Part shown: positions 1 to 8,820 of the stretch, piece after piece
Layout of the letters: each line of letters opens with the position of its first letter
Numbering within the stretch: position 1 is the stretch's first letter
NCBI GenBank assembly: GCA_002412795.1
Contig: DHVS01000031.1
Span: 1 to 64,000, forward strand
Direction of reading: 5' to 3'
Source of the DNA: a bacterium UBP2_UBA5202
Lineage (GTDB): Bacteria; Edwardsbacteria; AC1; EtOH8
DNA: 64,000 nt
Made by a program: the position numbers and the translations under genes
Notes under the pieces: model-generated
Database searches by the model: none
Told to the model about the DNA's origin: nothing
The model's input: the letters and a program-made list of their open reading frames with translations, nothing else

Positions 1-126
1 GGTGTCATCCCAGGTCGTATTCAAAGGGCAAGAAGGTGCCCCCAATAAAAAGCCCGTAAAATGATGCTTTTTTCTTTCTAATCAGGGTATTTCTTAAGTA
101 TGGCAAGAATATAAGAGGATAGAACA

Positions 127-2397
127 TTGAAGATAAACCTGACCATCATATTCTCCATCCTGCTGGCGGCAGGCGTGATGGCGTTGGGATTTACCTCCTG
201 GCAGGCATACCAGGAGCGGCAGCGCCTTCATATCGATCTGGAACGCCGGGCTGTTTTGCTGGGTGAAAGCATCAGCGGCGGCCTGGTTGCCCAGTTGGAG
301 AAGGGGCGGATCAAACCGGTCCAGAGGATAATCGACCGGGTCAGCCAGAGTTCTTCCCGGCTGGGCGGACTGGCGGTCTATGATTTCAGGGACAGCCTGG
401 TGGCGATGACGGATGGGTTTCTGCCGTATCTTTCGGTATTTGCGGATTTTCGGAGCCGGGAGCACGGGGGGGACAGTCTGGTTGCGTCATTTGAACGAAG
501 CGCCGGCAGGCGTTTGTACCTTTTCCGGCGGGATCTATCGGGAGATTCCCTGAGGGTCGGCACTTTGGCCGCCGTTTATGACGCCGCCTATATCGACCGG
601 CAGATAACGGGCATTTGGAAAAGCAGTTTCATCCGGTGGTTCGTGCAGGCACTGGTGATTGCCATGGTAACGTTGCTGGTGATCCGCTGGAGCATTCTGC
701 GTCCCCTGGGTGTCATGGCCGCCTGGATGCGGGACATCAGGACCAGCGGCAAGTCGCGCCGCCTTCCTCCGCCGGCATTTTTTGAGCCGCTGAAGAAAGA
801 GGTTGACCAGATGGTCGATACCATAGCGGAGGCCAGGGCCACGGCTACGGAGGAAGCCAAACTGCGGGCCACCGCCGAGGCGATATGGACTCCGGAACGC
901 CTCAAAGAGGAGGTACGGCAGCTGCTTGACGGCCGGATATTGGTGGCCGTGTCCAACCGCGAGCCTTATATGCACGTCCACCGGGGCAATGCGGTCGATT
1001 GCATAGTCCCGGCCAGCGGGCTGGTTACGGCCATGGAACCGGTGCTCAAGGCCTGCGGAGGCATCTGGGTGGCGGCAGGCATGGGCGATGCCGACCGGGA
1101 AACGGTTGATGAAAAAAATGAGATACGGGTGCCGCCCGATGATCCCCGGTATACCCTTCGCAGAGTATGGATGTCCAAGGAGGAGGAGGAAGGCTTCTAT
1201 TATGGCTTCTCCAACGAAGGCCTGTGGCCCCTTTGTCATGTGGCCCATGCCCGTCCAACCTTCCGGATCGAAGACTGGCGTTACTACCAGGAGATAAACA
1301 GCCGGTTTGCCGATGCGGTAATCGAGGAGGTCAGCGGCCTGGAGAAGCCCTTGATACTGGTTCAGGATTACCATTTTGCCCTGCTGCCCCGCCTGATCAA
1401 GGAGCGGCGACCCGATGCCTTGGTGGCGGTCTTTTGGCACATACCCTGGCCCAACCCGGAATCTTTCGGGATCTGCCCCTGGCAGAAGGAACTTCTGTAT
1501 GGAATGCTGGGTGCTGATATGATAGGTTTCCATACCCAGTACCACTGCAATAACTTCATGGAAACGGTTGACCGGGCATTGGAGTCGCAGATAACCTGGG
1601 AGCATTTTTCGGTAAGAATTGCCGGTCACACCACCCTGGTGAAGCCCTTTCCCATCAGCATTGCCTTTACCCCGCGGGATCTGGAAGCGGCCGGCACACC
1701 GTCCCCGGCCGGGGAACTCCTTAAGGAATACGGCATCAAGGCGGATTTCATCGGAGTCGGGGTCGACCGCATAGATTACACCAAGGGCATCGTCGAACGT
1801 TTTCTGGCCATTGAACGCTTTCTGGAGCGTTATCCCGCCTATCAGGGAAAGTTCACCTTCGTGGAACTGGGCGCCCCCAGCCGTACCCATATCAAACGCT
1901 ATGCCGATGTAACTAGCGAAGTGGAGGCGGCGGCCGAACGGATAAACTGGAGGTTCAAGACCAAGGAATGGAAGCCGATCCTCTTCCTGAAAAAACATCA
2001 CAGCCATCAGGATATCCAGCCGTGGTACCGGGCCGCCCAACTGTGCCTGGTTACTTCGCTTCACGACGGCATGAACCTAGTTGCCAAAGAATTCATCGCC
2101 TCGCGCGGGACCAATGACGGAGTCCTGATTCTGAGCCGTTTTGCCGGGGCCGCCAGGGAACTGCGGGACGCGCTGATAGTCAATCCCTATGACGTCGAAC
2201 AGACGGCCGAAGCCATACGGTTTGCACTGGAGATGCCACCCGCCGAACAGCAGGAAAGGATGCAGCGGATGAGGCAACAGCTGGTCTCGCATAACATCTA
2301 TCTATGGGCCGCCGACCTGATAAGGGAGCTTTCCTTCATCCGTCTTTCGGCCAAACCAGGGGCCGAAAAAATTGCTACGGAGGATAATCCGCTATGA
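127..2397 (+). CDS. otsA: Membrane-anchored trehalose-6-phosphate synthase (sensor/HAMP-like N-terminus fused to GT20)
   Basis: The catalytic part makes trehalose 6-phosphate from a nucleotide-activated glucose and glucose 6-phosphate. Residues from about 268 to the end form a GT20 domain, with NREPY near 278, VQDYHFALLP, FWHIPWPNPE, GVDRIDYTKGI and SLHDGMNLVAKEF. Residues 1-250 are extra for OtsA (usually about 470 aa): a membrane helix at about 4-22, an extracytoplasmic stretch of about 145 residues, a second helix at about 171-188, then a HAMP-like linker and a short helical segment. The start is TTG, preceded by AGAGGA. It overlaps the next gene by 4 bp (ATGA) and opens a trehalose operon. 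The product is probably held at the inner membrane and may respond to an external signal; that is inference from the architecture. The catalytic assignment is firm. Confidence 0.93.
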   Translation: MKINLTIIFSILLAAGVMALGFTSWQAYQERQRLHIDLERRAVLLGESISGGLVAQLEKGRIKPVQRIIDRVSQSSSRLGGLAVYDFRDSLVAMTDGFLPYLSVFADFRSREHGGDSLVASFERSAGRRLYLFRRDLSGDSLRVGTLAAVYDAAYIDRQITGIWKSSFIRWFVQALVIAMVTLLVIRWSILRPLGVMAAWMRDIRTSGKSRRLPPPAFFEPLKKEVDQMVDTIAEARATATEEAKLRATAEAIWTPERLKEEVRQLLDGRILVAVSNREPYMHVHRGNAVDCIVPASGLVTAMEPVLKACGGIWVAAGMGDADRETVDEKNEIRVPPDDPRYTLRRVWMSKEEEEGFYYGFSNEGLWPLCHVAHARPTFRIEDWRYYQEINSRFADAVIEEVSGLEKPLILVQDYHFALLPRLIKERRPDALVAVFWHIPWPNPESFGICPWQKELLYGMLGADMIGFHTQYHCNNFMETVDRALESQITWEHFSVRIAGHTTLVKPFPISIAFTPRDLEAAGTPSPAGELLKEYGIKADFIGVGVDRIDYTKGIVERFLAIERFLERYPAYQGKFTFVELGAPSRTHIKRYADVTSEVEAAAERINWRFKTKEWKPILFLKKHHSHQDIQPWYRAAQLCLVTSLHDGMNLVAKEFIASRGTNDGVLILSRFAGAARELRDALIVNPYDVEQTAEAIRFALEMPPAEQQERMQRMRQQLVSHNIYLWAADLIRELSFIRLSAKPGAEKIATEDNPL

Positions 2398-3251
2398 CAA
2401 ACCAGCAAATCAAACCTTTTGAATTTATGACCTCGTCCTCGCTGGTCACGGTCACCGACCGCCGGGCGTCCGATGCAAGGGAATTGCTGGCCGGTATCAG
2501 GGAAGTACCGGGTTCGTCAATTTACCATCACAGCCATCAGGCCTACCGGGAGTGGCAGATGTTTGACCGGCCCCCGATCCATGATTTCGGGTATTGGACC
2601 GGCGAGGTGCTTCGGGAAAGGAGTTTGGGCGAGAAACTGACCGCCATCGATCCCACCCAATATAATTATATCAGGGGTTTTCGTCAGGAGCTGATCAATA
2701 TCATCGAGCAACATTTGGCTGATGGACCAGCTCTCAACCGTTGTCCGCCGGGCATCGAATTCACGTTCTGCCAGTCAATTTCGTTAATAAACACCACCGG
2801 GTTACTGGCCGGCGACATTGACGAGTTTGTCACCGCTTTGGGCCGGATCACCAACCGCAGCCTCTATTATCATCTTTTTGAAGCCAGGTTGAGGCTGGGG
2901 AAATCAGACAATGATTTTTCCATCTGGTTCCGGGATCAGCTGGGCAAACCCGAACTGGCCGCACAGATCAGCCGGCTCGATATTTCAGTCTATAGCTTGA
3001 ATCAGATCCGGGCCCGCCTGTTCGCGATCCTGGGACAGCATCAGGGAATTTCCGCCCTGGAGCTGGTGCGCCGGGTGGCACAATTGCCGGTTGACATGGT
3101 AGAATCCCTGCTGACCGAGATCCTGACCCTTCCGGTAAGAACCGCCACCAGGTTTTGGGGAAAGAGTCCCAAGACTCTGGCCCACGCCTTGACGAAGAAC
3201 ATTAAACGCAATAGGAGGGCACGTAAATCAAATGGCTCTGGCACAGCTTGA
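2394..3251 (+). CDS. DUF5752-like protein in trehalose operon
   Basis: Soluble protein of 285 aa with no signal peptide or membrane helix. It resembles the uncharacterised DUF5752 family, recalled rather than searched. The N-terminal half is rich in conserved-looking aromatic and His residues (YHHSHQAYREW, FDRPPIHDFGYW). The C-terminal region, at about 190-285, is helical and ends in a basic tail (NIKRNRRARKS). It is coupled to otsA by ATGA, and its end overlaps the start of treT by 20 bp, so all four genes are almost certainly one transcript. A role in trehalose or glucan metabolism, or in its control, is inferred only from position. Confidence 0.7.
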   Translation: MTNQQIKPFEFMTSSSLVTVTDRRASDARELLAGIREVPGSSIYHHSHQAYREWQMFDRPPIHDFGYWTGEVLRERSLGEKLTAIDPTQYNYIRGFRQELINIIEQHLADGPALNRCPPGIEFTFCQSISLINTTGLLAGDIDEFVTALGRITNRSLYYHLFEARLRLGKSDNDFSIWFRDQLGKPELAAQISRLDISVYSLNQIRARLFAILGQHQGISALELVRRVAQLPVDMVESLLTEILTLPVRTATRFWGKSPKTLAHALTKNIKRNRRARKSNGSGTA

Positions 3252-4464
3252 AGATTATTGTGAGGTGATTGGCGGAGCCGAGCTGGAAGAAATTAAACAG
3301 CTGGCCCGCCGCCTCCAGGGGGCCCGGATGGCCCATGTCAACTCCACCTCGGTTGGGGGAGGAGTGGCTGAGATTTTGCATCGGATGGTACCGCTGCTGG
3401 GTGAGCTGGGCATAAAAGCGCGCTGGGACGTCATCAAGGGCGGAGATGATTTCTTCAACGTGACCAAACTTTTTCACAATGCCCTGCATGGCAAAGCCGA
3501 GGAGATAACCGAAGATATGTACCAGATATTCCTCGACTACAACCGGCGCAATGCCCAGGAACTTGATTTCAGCGATTGCGACTGTGTTTTCATCCATGAT
3601 CCCCAGCCTGTTTGCCTGATCGAAAAGAGGGAACAGGGTCCGGGCCGCTGGATCTGGCGCTGCCATATCGATATATCGGCGCCTCACCAAGGACTATGGG
3701 AATTTCTCAGGAAATATGTGGAACAGTACGATGGGGTAATAATTTCGTCACCGGGGTTTTCCCAAAAACTTCCGATTTACCAGTACCTGATCCCGCCATC
3801 GATCGACCCGCTGGCCGATAAGAACCGGGAGCTTCATGATGATTTCATCAATGGTGTTCTGGAGAAGTACGGCATTGACCGGTCCCGCCCCATCGTGACC
3901 CAGATCTCCCGGTTCGACCGTTTCAAGGACCCTCTGGGCCTGGTGGAAGCCTTCAAAAAAGTCCGGCAAAAGATAGACTGCCAGCTGATTCTGGCCGGTG
4001 GAGGCGCCACCGATGATCCCGAAGGCTTGCTGGTTTTGGAGGAGGTCAAACAGAGTGCCGGCAATGACCCGGATATTCATGTGATCCATTTGCCTCCCGG
4101 CGCCGATTTGGAGATAAACGCGCTGGTGCGGGGATCCAGCCTGATCGTCCAGAACTCCGTCAAGGAGGGTTTCGGGCTTACCGTATCCGAGGCCATGTGG
4201 AAGGCCAAGCCAGTAATCAGCCGTCCGGTGGGGGGCATAACCCAACAGGTCATTCAGGATGTCACCGGCTTGTTGGTCCATTCCACCGAGGGATTGGCGT
4301 TTGCCATTCGCTCTCTGTTGGCCAATCCGGAAAAGGCAGCCCAGCTGGGAAAGAACGCCCGCCAGTTCGTCCGGCATAATTTTTTGATAACCCGCCATCT
4401 GAGGCGCTATATGCTGGTGATGCTGGCGCTGCGGAATCCGGGGCAGCAGGTGATAAATTTATGA
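3232..4464 (+). CDS. treT: Trehalose synthase TreT (GT4, ADP-glucose + glucose type)
   Basis: Family 4 glycosyltransferase of 410 aa that closely follows the archaeal TreT pattern. The N-terminal signature HVNSTSVGGGVAEILHR is followed by ARWDVIKG, FFNVTKLFHNALHG, FIHDPQPV, WIWRCHIDIS, IPPSIDPL and the C-terminal VKEGFGLTVSEAMWKAKPV. TreT joins glucose from a nucleotide donor directly to free glucose, giving trehalose without a phosphate intermediate. It is reversible, so it can also run in the degradative direction. The start ATG lies 12 nt after GGAGGG, inside the 3' end of the preceding gene. Its stop overlaps the otsB start (ATGA). Having TreT and OtsA/OtsB together gives two routes to the same disaccharide. 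Confidence 0.9.
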   Translation: MALAQLEDYCEVIGGAELEEIKQLARRLQGARMAHVNSTSVGGGVAEILHRMVPLLGELGIKARWDVIKGGDDFFNVTKLFHNALHGKAEEITEDMYQIFLDYNRRNAQELDFSDCDCVFIHDPQPVCLIEKREQGPGRWIWRCHIDISAPHQGLWEFLRKYVEQYDGVIISSPGFSQKLPIYQYLIPPSIDPLADKNRELHDDFINGVLEKYGIDRSRPIVTQISRFDRFKDPLGLVEAFKKVRQKIDCQLILAGGGATDDPEGLLVLEEVKQSAGNDPDIHVIHLPPGADLEINALVRGSSLIVQNSVKEGFGLTVSEAMWKAKPVISRPVGGITQQVIQDVTGLLVHSTEGLAFAIRSLLANPEKAAQLGKNARQFVRHNFLITRHLRRYMLVMLALRNPGQQVINL

Positions 4465-5180
4465 TATTCTTGATGCTGGATTACGACGGCACGCTGGCGC
4501 CGGTGGTGCTAAATTCTGCCCGGGCCCGTATAGGCAGGGAGATGAAGAACGTTCTGTCTCGGCTGGCAAGTAGGGATGACATGGGAATGGCCATCATCAG
4601 CGGCCGGACTTTGGCCGATCTGAAGAGCCGGGTAGGGCTTGATTCCATCTACTATGCCGGATGCCATGGCTTTGAGATGGAAGGTCCGGGGTGGTCGTAT
4701 AACCATCCGCAGATTAAACAGGTTGCCCGTCAGGTCGATCAGCTGGAGAAATACCTGAGTGGTCTTCTGTCCGGTGTAAAGGGGTGCTTGATTGAAAACA
4801 AGCGCTATGCCCTGACGGTTCATTACCGCCGGGTTGATAAGAAGCTATTCCCGTCTGTCGAAAAGGCCGCCCGGCTGGCGGAAAAGAAGTCCGCCGGATG
4901 GATGAAGATGGAGCCGGGAAGGATGATCTATGAATTCAAACCGTCCATTTTATGGGATAAAGGCCGGGCAGTGGAAATGCTGCTGGGACTTTATCAGGCG
5001 TATGACCCATACCCAATTTATATCGGTGACGACATTACCGATGAGCCTGCTTTCCGGTACCTTCGCCACAGCGGCCTTACGGCATTAGTAGAAAATGATG
5101 AAAGGCTCCAGCCTACCGCTGCGGTGTTACGGCTTCGTTCTGTAAACCATGTACTGCAGTTTTTGAAATCACTTCTGTAG
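4461..5180 (+). CDS. otsB: Trehalose-6-phosphate phosphatase
   Basis: HAD-superfamily phosphatase of 239 aa that removes phosphate from trehalose 6-phosphate, completing the OtsA route. It shows the nucleophile motif DYDGTLAP at about residues 7-14, an SGR motif (IISGRTLADL) in the cap-proximal region, GCHGFEMEG typical of OtsB, and the metal-binding GDDITDEPAF near residue 190. Translation is coupled to treT by a 4-bp overlap. It is the last gene of the trehalose operon, and no clear terminator follows before the next gene 35 bp downstream. Confidence 0.92.
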   Translation: MIFLMLDYDGTLAPVVLNSARARIGREMKNVLSRLASRDDMGMAIISGRTLADLKSRVGLDSIYYAGCHGFEMEGPGWSYNHPQIKQVARQVDQLEKYLSGLLSGVKGCLIENKRYALTVHYRRVDKKLFPSVEKAARLAEKKSAGWMKMEPGRMIYEFKPSILWDKGRAVEMLLGLYQAYDPYPIYIGDDITDEPAFRYLRHSGLTALVENDERLQPTAAVLRLRSVNHVLQFLKSLL

Positions 5181-5215
5181 TCCGGCAAAATAAAAAAAGA
5201 GAAAATAGGATATTC

Positions 5216-5824
5216 ATGTTTTTGATGACCCCAAACGGAATTAAGGTGCATTTTGACCAGGAACGCGCCAATCCAGGCATTCAGGCCTTAAGGGATGGCG
5301 GACATCTAAACCAAATACTGGTGGACTTGGAATTATGGGAGAACATGCCGAATGCCATCAGCAACCTGTTGGCGCTTGGCGCTGCGGTGACAACCAAATC
5401 GGCCTGGTATATCCTGGTATTCGGCCTGGCGGGATATGTGCTGGGCACTTTTATCAAGCTGGGCCGGTATTCAAATTTATTAAAGACCCTGTTCCCGCAG
5501 ACGCTTGTTTCCTCCATTGTTTCCCTCATACTTGCTTTGTGCACCGGTTTGATTTTGCTTCAGGATCATGCCATCGTACCGGTGGTGGCTTTGTTCTGTG
5601 TGGTGACAAACAATGGGTTTGGACACAGGAACCTTTTCGAGTATCTGACTGCTCCCATCCGCTCTTTGGCGGATAAACGATATGCGAAAAGCAAAACCAT
5701 CCATTCTACGCAACGCGAAAGGATATTCATGGCGTTATGCGACCGGAAAGCCAAGGATCTTGGTGTTGCGTTATCTTGGCAAAATGACTCAACTGCTGAC
5801 AGATGCTCAGGAAGACCCGGCTAA
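5216..5824 (+). CDS. Hypothetical membrane protein
   Basis: No family recognised. The ATG follows AGGA at a usable distance, and a second ATG lies two codons in. Residues 1-45 are hydrophilic. Hydrophobic segments lie at about 63-80, 95-118 and 120-137, followed by a basic cytoplasmic-looking tail. The last 40 residues are of poor quality (polar, low-complexity) and the same DNA is open in another frame, so the original C-terminus may have been altered by a frameshift or insertion. It lies 35 bp after otsB and may be co-transcribed with it. Confidence 0.55.
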   Translation: MFLMTPNGIKVHFDQERANPGIQALRDGGHLNQILVDLELWENMPNAISNLLALGAAVTTKSAWYILVFGLAGYVLGTFIKLGRYSNLLKTLFPQTLVSSIVSLILALCTGLILLQDHAIVPVVALFCVVTNNGFGHRNLFEYLTAPIRSLADKRYAKSKTIHSTQRERIFMALCDRKAKDLGVALSWQNDSTADRCSGRPG

Positions 5825-6036
5825 GAGCTTATTCTCAATTAACAATTTGGGGATAAACGGCTGCAAAACAGCCATACCACGTCACGATCATTTACCGTAT
5901 CACTGCGGATACGCTTCAATCGTGTTTCTTGTCCGGCATTGTTCTACAAGTTCACCACTTGCCTTTTCGCGTGTTTATGCTAATCCAAAGCATATTTGAA
6001 GATAAACTCTAAATACATCAATGACAATAAAAAGCA

Positions 6037-6065
6037 TTGAAAGACAGATTCTTTTTTGGTAAAAT
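6037..6065 (+). promoter_or_regulatory. Sigma-70-type promoter before hppA
   Basis: TTGAAA at 6037-6042 and TAAAAT at 6060-6065, separated by 17 bp. It sits about 40 bp before the hppA start. The preceding 200 bp (5825-6036) shows no convincing gene. Confidence 0.55.
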
Positions 6066-6103
6066 CAACCGACTATTCAACAACCTACTAAACCATTGAA
6101 CTA

Positions 6104-8194
6104 ATGAGCATGGAAAACTACCTGATCATCGCATTGGCCGGCGGCATAGCCGCCCTGGCCTTTGCCTATTTCAAGGCCTCCTGGGTGATCCGGCAGGACC
6201 AAGGGGACGCAGTAATGAATGGCATCGCCGGGCACATCCGGGAAGGAGCCATGGCTTTCCTGAAGCGGGAGTACAAGGTGCTAGTCGTTTTCGTGATCGC
6301 AGTGGCGGCCCTGCTGGGGTGGATGAACGCCAGGCAGGAAGGCTCAAGCTCGCTGGTGGCGATGTCCTTCGCCTTCGGCGCATTCTGCAGCGGACTGTCC
6401 GGTTATTTCGGGATGAAGGTGGCCACCAAGGCCAATGTCCGGACCACCCAGGCCGCCAAGACCGGCCTGCCCAAGGCCCTGCTGGTGGCCTTTTCCGGCG
6501 GCACGGTGATGGGAATGTCGGTAGTCGGTTTGGGGCTGGCCGGGCTGTCACTGCTGTTCCTGCTGTATACCAAAGTTTTCAACTTCGGGACAGGGGATGA
6601 ATTCCAGATGTCCCGCCTGCTTTCGGTGATCTCCGGCTTCTCGCTGGGGGCCTCCTCCATCGCCCTGTTCGCCCGGGTGGGCGGGGGCATCTACACCAAG
6701 GCGGCCGACGTGGGGGCCGACCTGGTGGGCAAGGTCGAAGCCGGGATCCCCGAGGACGATCCCCGCAACCCGGCGGTAATAGCCGACAACGTGGGCGACA
6801 ACGTGGGTGATGTGGCCGGGATGGGGGCCGACCTGTTCGAGTCCTATGTGGGGGCCATCTTGGGAGCCATGGTGCTGGGGGTTTTTTACGGAATCAACCT
6901 GGTCATGCTGCCTTTGGTGCTGGCCGCCCTGGGGATAGTCGTTTCCATCCTGGGAACCTTCGTGGTCCGGATGAAAGATGACGGCGATCCCCAGATGGCC
7001 CTGAACCTGGGAACCTTCGGGGCCGGGGGGCTGGCAATACTTCTGATGTACCCGGTTACCAAATGGCTGGTGCCGCAAGCAGTCAATTTCAGCAGCAACC
7101 CCACCGGAACCCTGACCGTCGTTACCGCCGGAGGGATCTTTGGTGCAGTAGTGGTGGGCCTGGTGGCCGGCATCGCCATCGGCCTGCTGACCGAGTATTA
7201 TACCTCGGAATCAAAGCAACCGGCCCGCAACATAGCCAAGCAGGCCCTGACCGGGCCGGCCACCACCATCATCGGCGGGCTGTCATTGGGAATGATGTCC
7301 ACCGCCCTGCCGGTCACCTGTCTGGCCATCGCCATCGTGACAGCCTACCAGTTTGCCGGATTGTACGGGATCGCCATTGCCGCCCTGGGGATGCTTTCCA
7401 CCACCGGAATCCAGCTGGCGGTGGACGCCTACGGCCCGATCGCCGACAACGCCGGGGGCATAGCCCAGATGAGCCATCAGGGGCCTGAGGTCCGGGAGCG
7501 CACCGACAAATTAGACGCGGTGGGCAACACCACCGCCGCCATCGGCAAGGGTTTTGCCATCGGATCGGCCGCTCTGACCGCACTGGCGCTGTTTTCGGCA
7601 TTTCAGGCCGAGGCCGGCATCAAAAGCATCGACATCTCCCGGCCCGAGGTCATCGCCGGCCTGCTGATGGGCGCAATGCTGCCCTTCCTGTTCAGCTCCA
7701 TGGCGCTGAAAGCCGTGGGAGCGGCCGCCTTTGACATGGTGGCCGAGGTGCGCCGCCAGTTCAAGGAGATTCCCGGGCTGTTGGAAGGCAAAGAGGGGGT
7801 GGAGGCTGATTACGCCAAGTGTGTGGACATCTCTACTGCCGCGGCCATCAAAAAAATGGTCTTGCCGGGCTTGCTGGCGGTGGTTTCTCCGGTGATCTTC
7901 GGCTTGTGGAACATCGAGGCCCTGGGCGGGCTGCTGGCCGGGGTCACGGTCAGCGGGGTGCTGCTGGCCATCTTCATGTCCAACTCCGGCGGGGCCTGGG
8001 ACAACGCCAAGAAGCACATCGAGGGCGGGGCCCACGGCGGCAAGGGGTCCAGCGCCCACATGGCCGCGGTGGTGGGCGATACGGTGGGCGATCCCTTCAA
8101 GGACACGGCCGGGCCGTCGCTGAACATTCTGATAAAGCTGATGAGCGTGGTATCGCTGGTGATAGCCCCGTTCCTGAAATCGCTTGGGAAATGA
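6104..8194 (+). CDS. hppA: K+-dependent-type membrane-bound pyrophosphatase (H+ or Na+ pump)
   Basis: Polytopic membrane protein of 696 aa that couples pyrophosphate hydrolysis to ion export across the inner membrane. It carries the family motifs KAADVGADLVGKVEAGIPEDD and DNVGDNVGDVAGMGADLFES, and the C-terminal GDTVGDPFKDTAGPSLN with conserved Asp and Lys residues. In the diagnostic GNTTAA motif the residue after GNTT is Ala, as in K+-requiring enzymes; K+-independent forms have Lys there. Whether it pumps H+ or Na+ cannot be decided by eye. The ribosome binding site is poor; ATG codons at 6104 and 6110 are both possible starts. Confidence 0.96.
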   Translation: MSMENYLIIALAGGIAALAFAYFKASWVIRQDQGDAVMNGIAGHIREGAMAFLKREYKVLVVFVIAVAALLGWMNARQEGSSSLVAMSFAFGAFCSGLSGYFGMKVATKANVRTTQAAKTGLPKALLVAFSGGTVMGMSVVGLGLAGLSLLFLLYTKVFNFGTGDEFQMSRLLSVISGFSLGASSIALFARVGGGIYTKAADVGADLVGKVEAGIPEDDPRNPAVIADNVGDNVGDVAGMGADLFESYVGAILGAMVLGVFYGINLVMLPLVLAALGIVVSILGTFVVRMKDDGDPQMALNLGTFGAGGLAILLMYPVTKWLVPQAVNFSSNPTGTLTVVTAGGIFGAVVVGLVAGIAIGLLTEYYTSESKQPARNIAKQALTGPATTIIGGLSLGMMSTALPVTCLAIAIVTAYQFAGLYGIAIAALGMLSTTGIQLAVDAYGPIADNAGGIAQMSHQGPEVRERTDKLDAVGNTTAAIGKGFAIGSAALTALALFSAFQAEAGIKSIDISRPEVIAGLLMGAMLPFLFSSMALKAVGAAAFDMVAEVRRQFKEIPGLLEGKEGVEADYAKCVDISTAAAIKKMVLPGLLAVVSPVIFGLWNIEALGGLLAGVTVSGVLLAIFMSNSGGAWDNAKKHIEGGAHGGKGSSAHMAAVVGDTVGDPFKDTAGPSLNILIKLMSVVSLVIAPFLKSLGK

Positions 8195-8384
8195 ATCACG
8201 ATTTTTCACGGAAGAAGACAGGAGCTCCTCCGCTGAAGCTTGCGCCACCGCTGTAGCTAAGGCGCACGAGGCAGTAAATATAATAGCGTAAGCGGTTGGC
8301 GCTTGAAGAAGCCAGGCATTGAAGCGTAAGCGGATTCACATGATTAACGGGATTTAATTTTTGTTGAAGAGATCAAGGTAAACT
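8195..8384. repeat. Intergenic repeat remnant
   Basis: Non-coding stretch with short repeated words (GCGTAAGCGG at 8287-8296 and 8324-8333, and related GCTGAAGC/GCTGTAGC words) resembling debris of dispersed palindromic elements. No promoter or RNA is evident. Confidence 0.3.
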
Positions 8385-8648
8385 GTGATAAATGAAGTAG
8401 AGATTAAAAGACGGATGATCCGCTGGCGGTTCAACGTGGGTTCCAGCGTGGTGGTGATCCTGTTCGGGATTTCCCTGCTGGCCATGCGCTTTCTATTGGG
8501 CAATAATCCGCTCGGGGAGAAGTTCTGGCCCTTGGTTGGCCTGGTACTTGGTTATGGGGTCATCAGACTGGGATTCCACCTTTGGCGCAAGGGGCATTTG
8601 TTTGATGATTTGGAAGAGGATCAAACAATGGGCAATAATGATCAGTAA
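8385..8648 (+). CDS. Small two-helix membrane protein
   Basis: 87-aa protein starting at GTG, with a basic N-terminus (KRRMIRWRF), two hydrophobic helices at about 17-37 and 46-64, and an acidic tail (DDLEEDQ). The layout is like that of small 2TM-domain inner-membrane proteins, but no family is recognised. It lies between hppA and the unusual tpiA leader. The ribosome binding site is weak. Coding potential looks real from the compact amphipathic pattern and the absence of a competing frame. Confidence 0.55.
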   Translation: MINEVEIKRRMIRWRFNVGSSVVVILFGISLLAMRFLLGNNPLGEKFWPLVGLVLGYGVIRLGFHLWRKGHLFDDLEEDQTMGNNDQ

Positions 8649-8686
8649 ACAATAAACACTGGACAATTGAGAACTAGGAGGGTTAG

Positions 8687-8755
8687 ATGAGAAAGCCCAT
8701 CATTCCTTCGGTAGCACAGCCTGGGGTAAATCTCAGGACGAGGAGGGCCATATGA
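8687..8755 (+). CDS. Mini-ORF 1, copy of the tpiA start
   Basis: A 22-codon frame opening with MRKPII, the same first six residues as TpiA. It has its own AGGAGGG ribosome binding site at 8676-8682. Its stop overlaps the ATG of mini-ORF 2 (ATGA). It is exactly 65 bp upstream of mini-ORF 2 and 130 bp upstream of the tpiA ATG. It may be translated as a leader peptide or may be a decayed tandem duplication. Confidence 0.4.
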   Translation: MRKPIIPSVAQPGVNLRTRRAI

Positions 8756-8820
8756 GGAAGCCAATCATCCCTTCGACAGTAAGTCAAGGTGCAATACTCA
8801 GTGCAAGGAGAGAAATATGA
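8752..8820 (+). CDS. Mini-ORF 2, copy of the tpiA start
   Basis: The second 22-codon frame opening with MRKPII, with AGGAGGG at 8741-8747. It ends in a TGA that overlaps the tpiA ATG (ATGA). Relative to mini-ORF 1 and tpiA, the differences in the first six codons are all silent (AGA/AGG, CCC/CCA, ATT/ATC). That hints the peptide, and not only the DNA, has been maintained. Confidence 0.4.
   Translation: MRKPIIPSTVSQGAILSARREI

Noticed and set aside
535..2064. 509-aa open frame on the minus strand opposite otsA
   Set aside because: It is the shadow of a GC-rich coding region; the + strand frame is an unambiguous GT20 enzyme and the reverse translation shows no domain pattern.
5682..5999. 105-aa frame as an independent gene
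   Set aside because: It has no ribosome binding site, overlaps the membrane protein gene, and its C-terminal half is of non-protein-like composition. It is kept only as a possible remnant in the findings.
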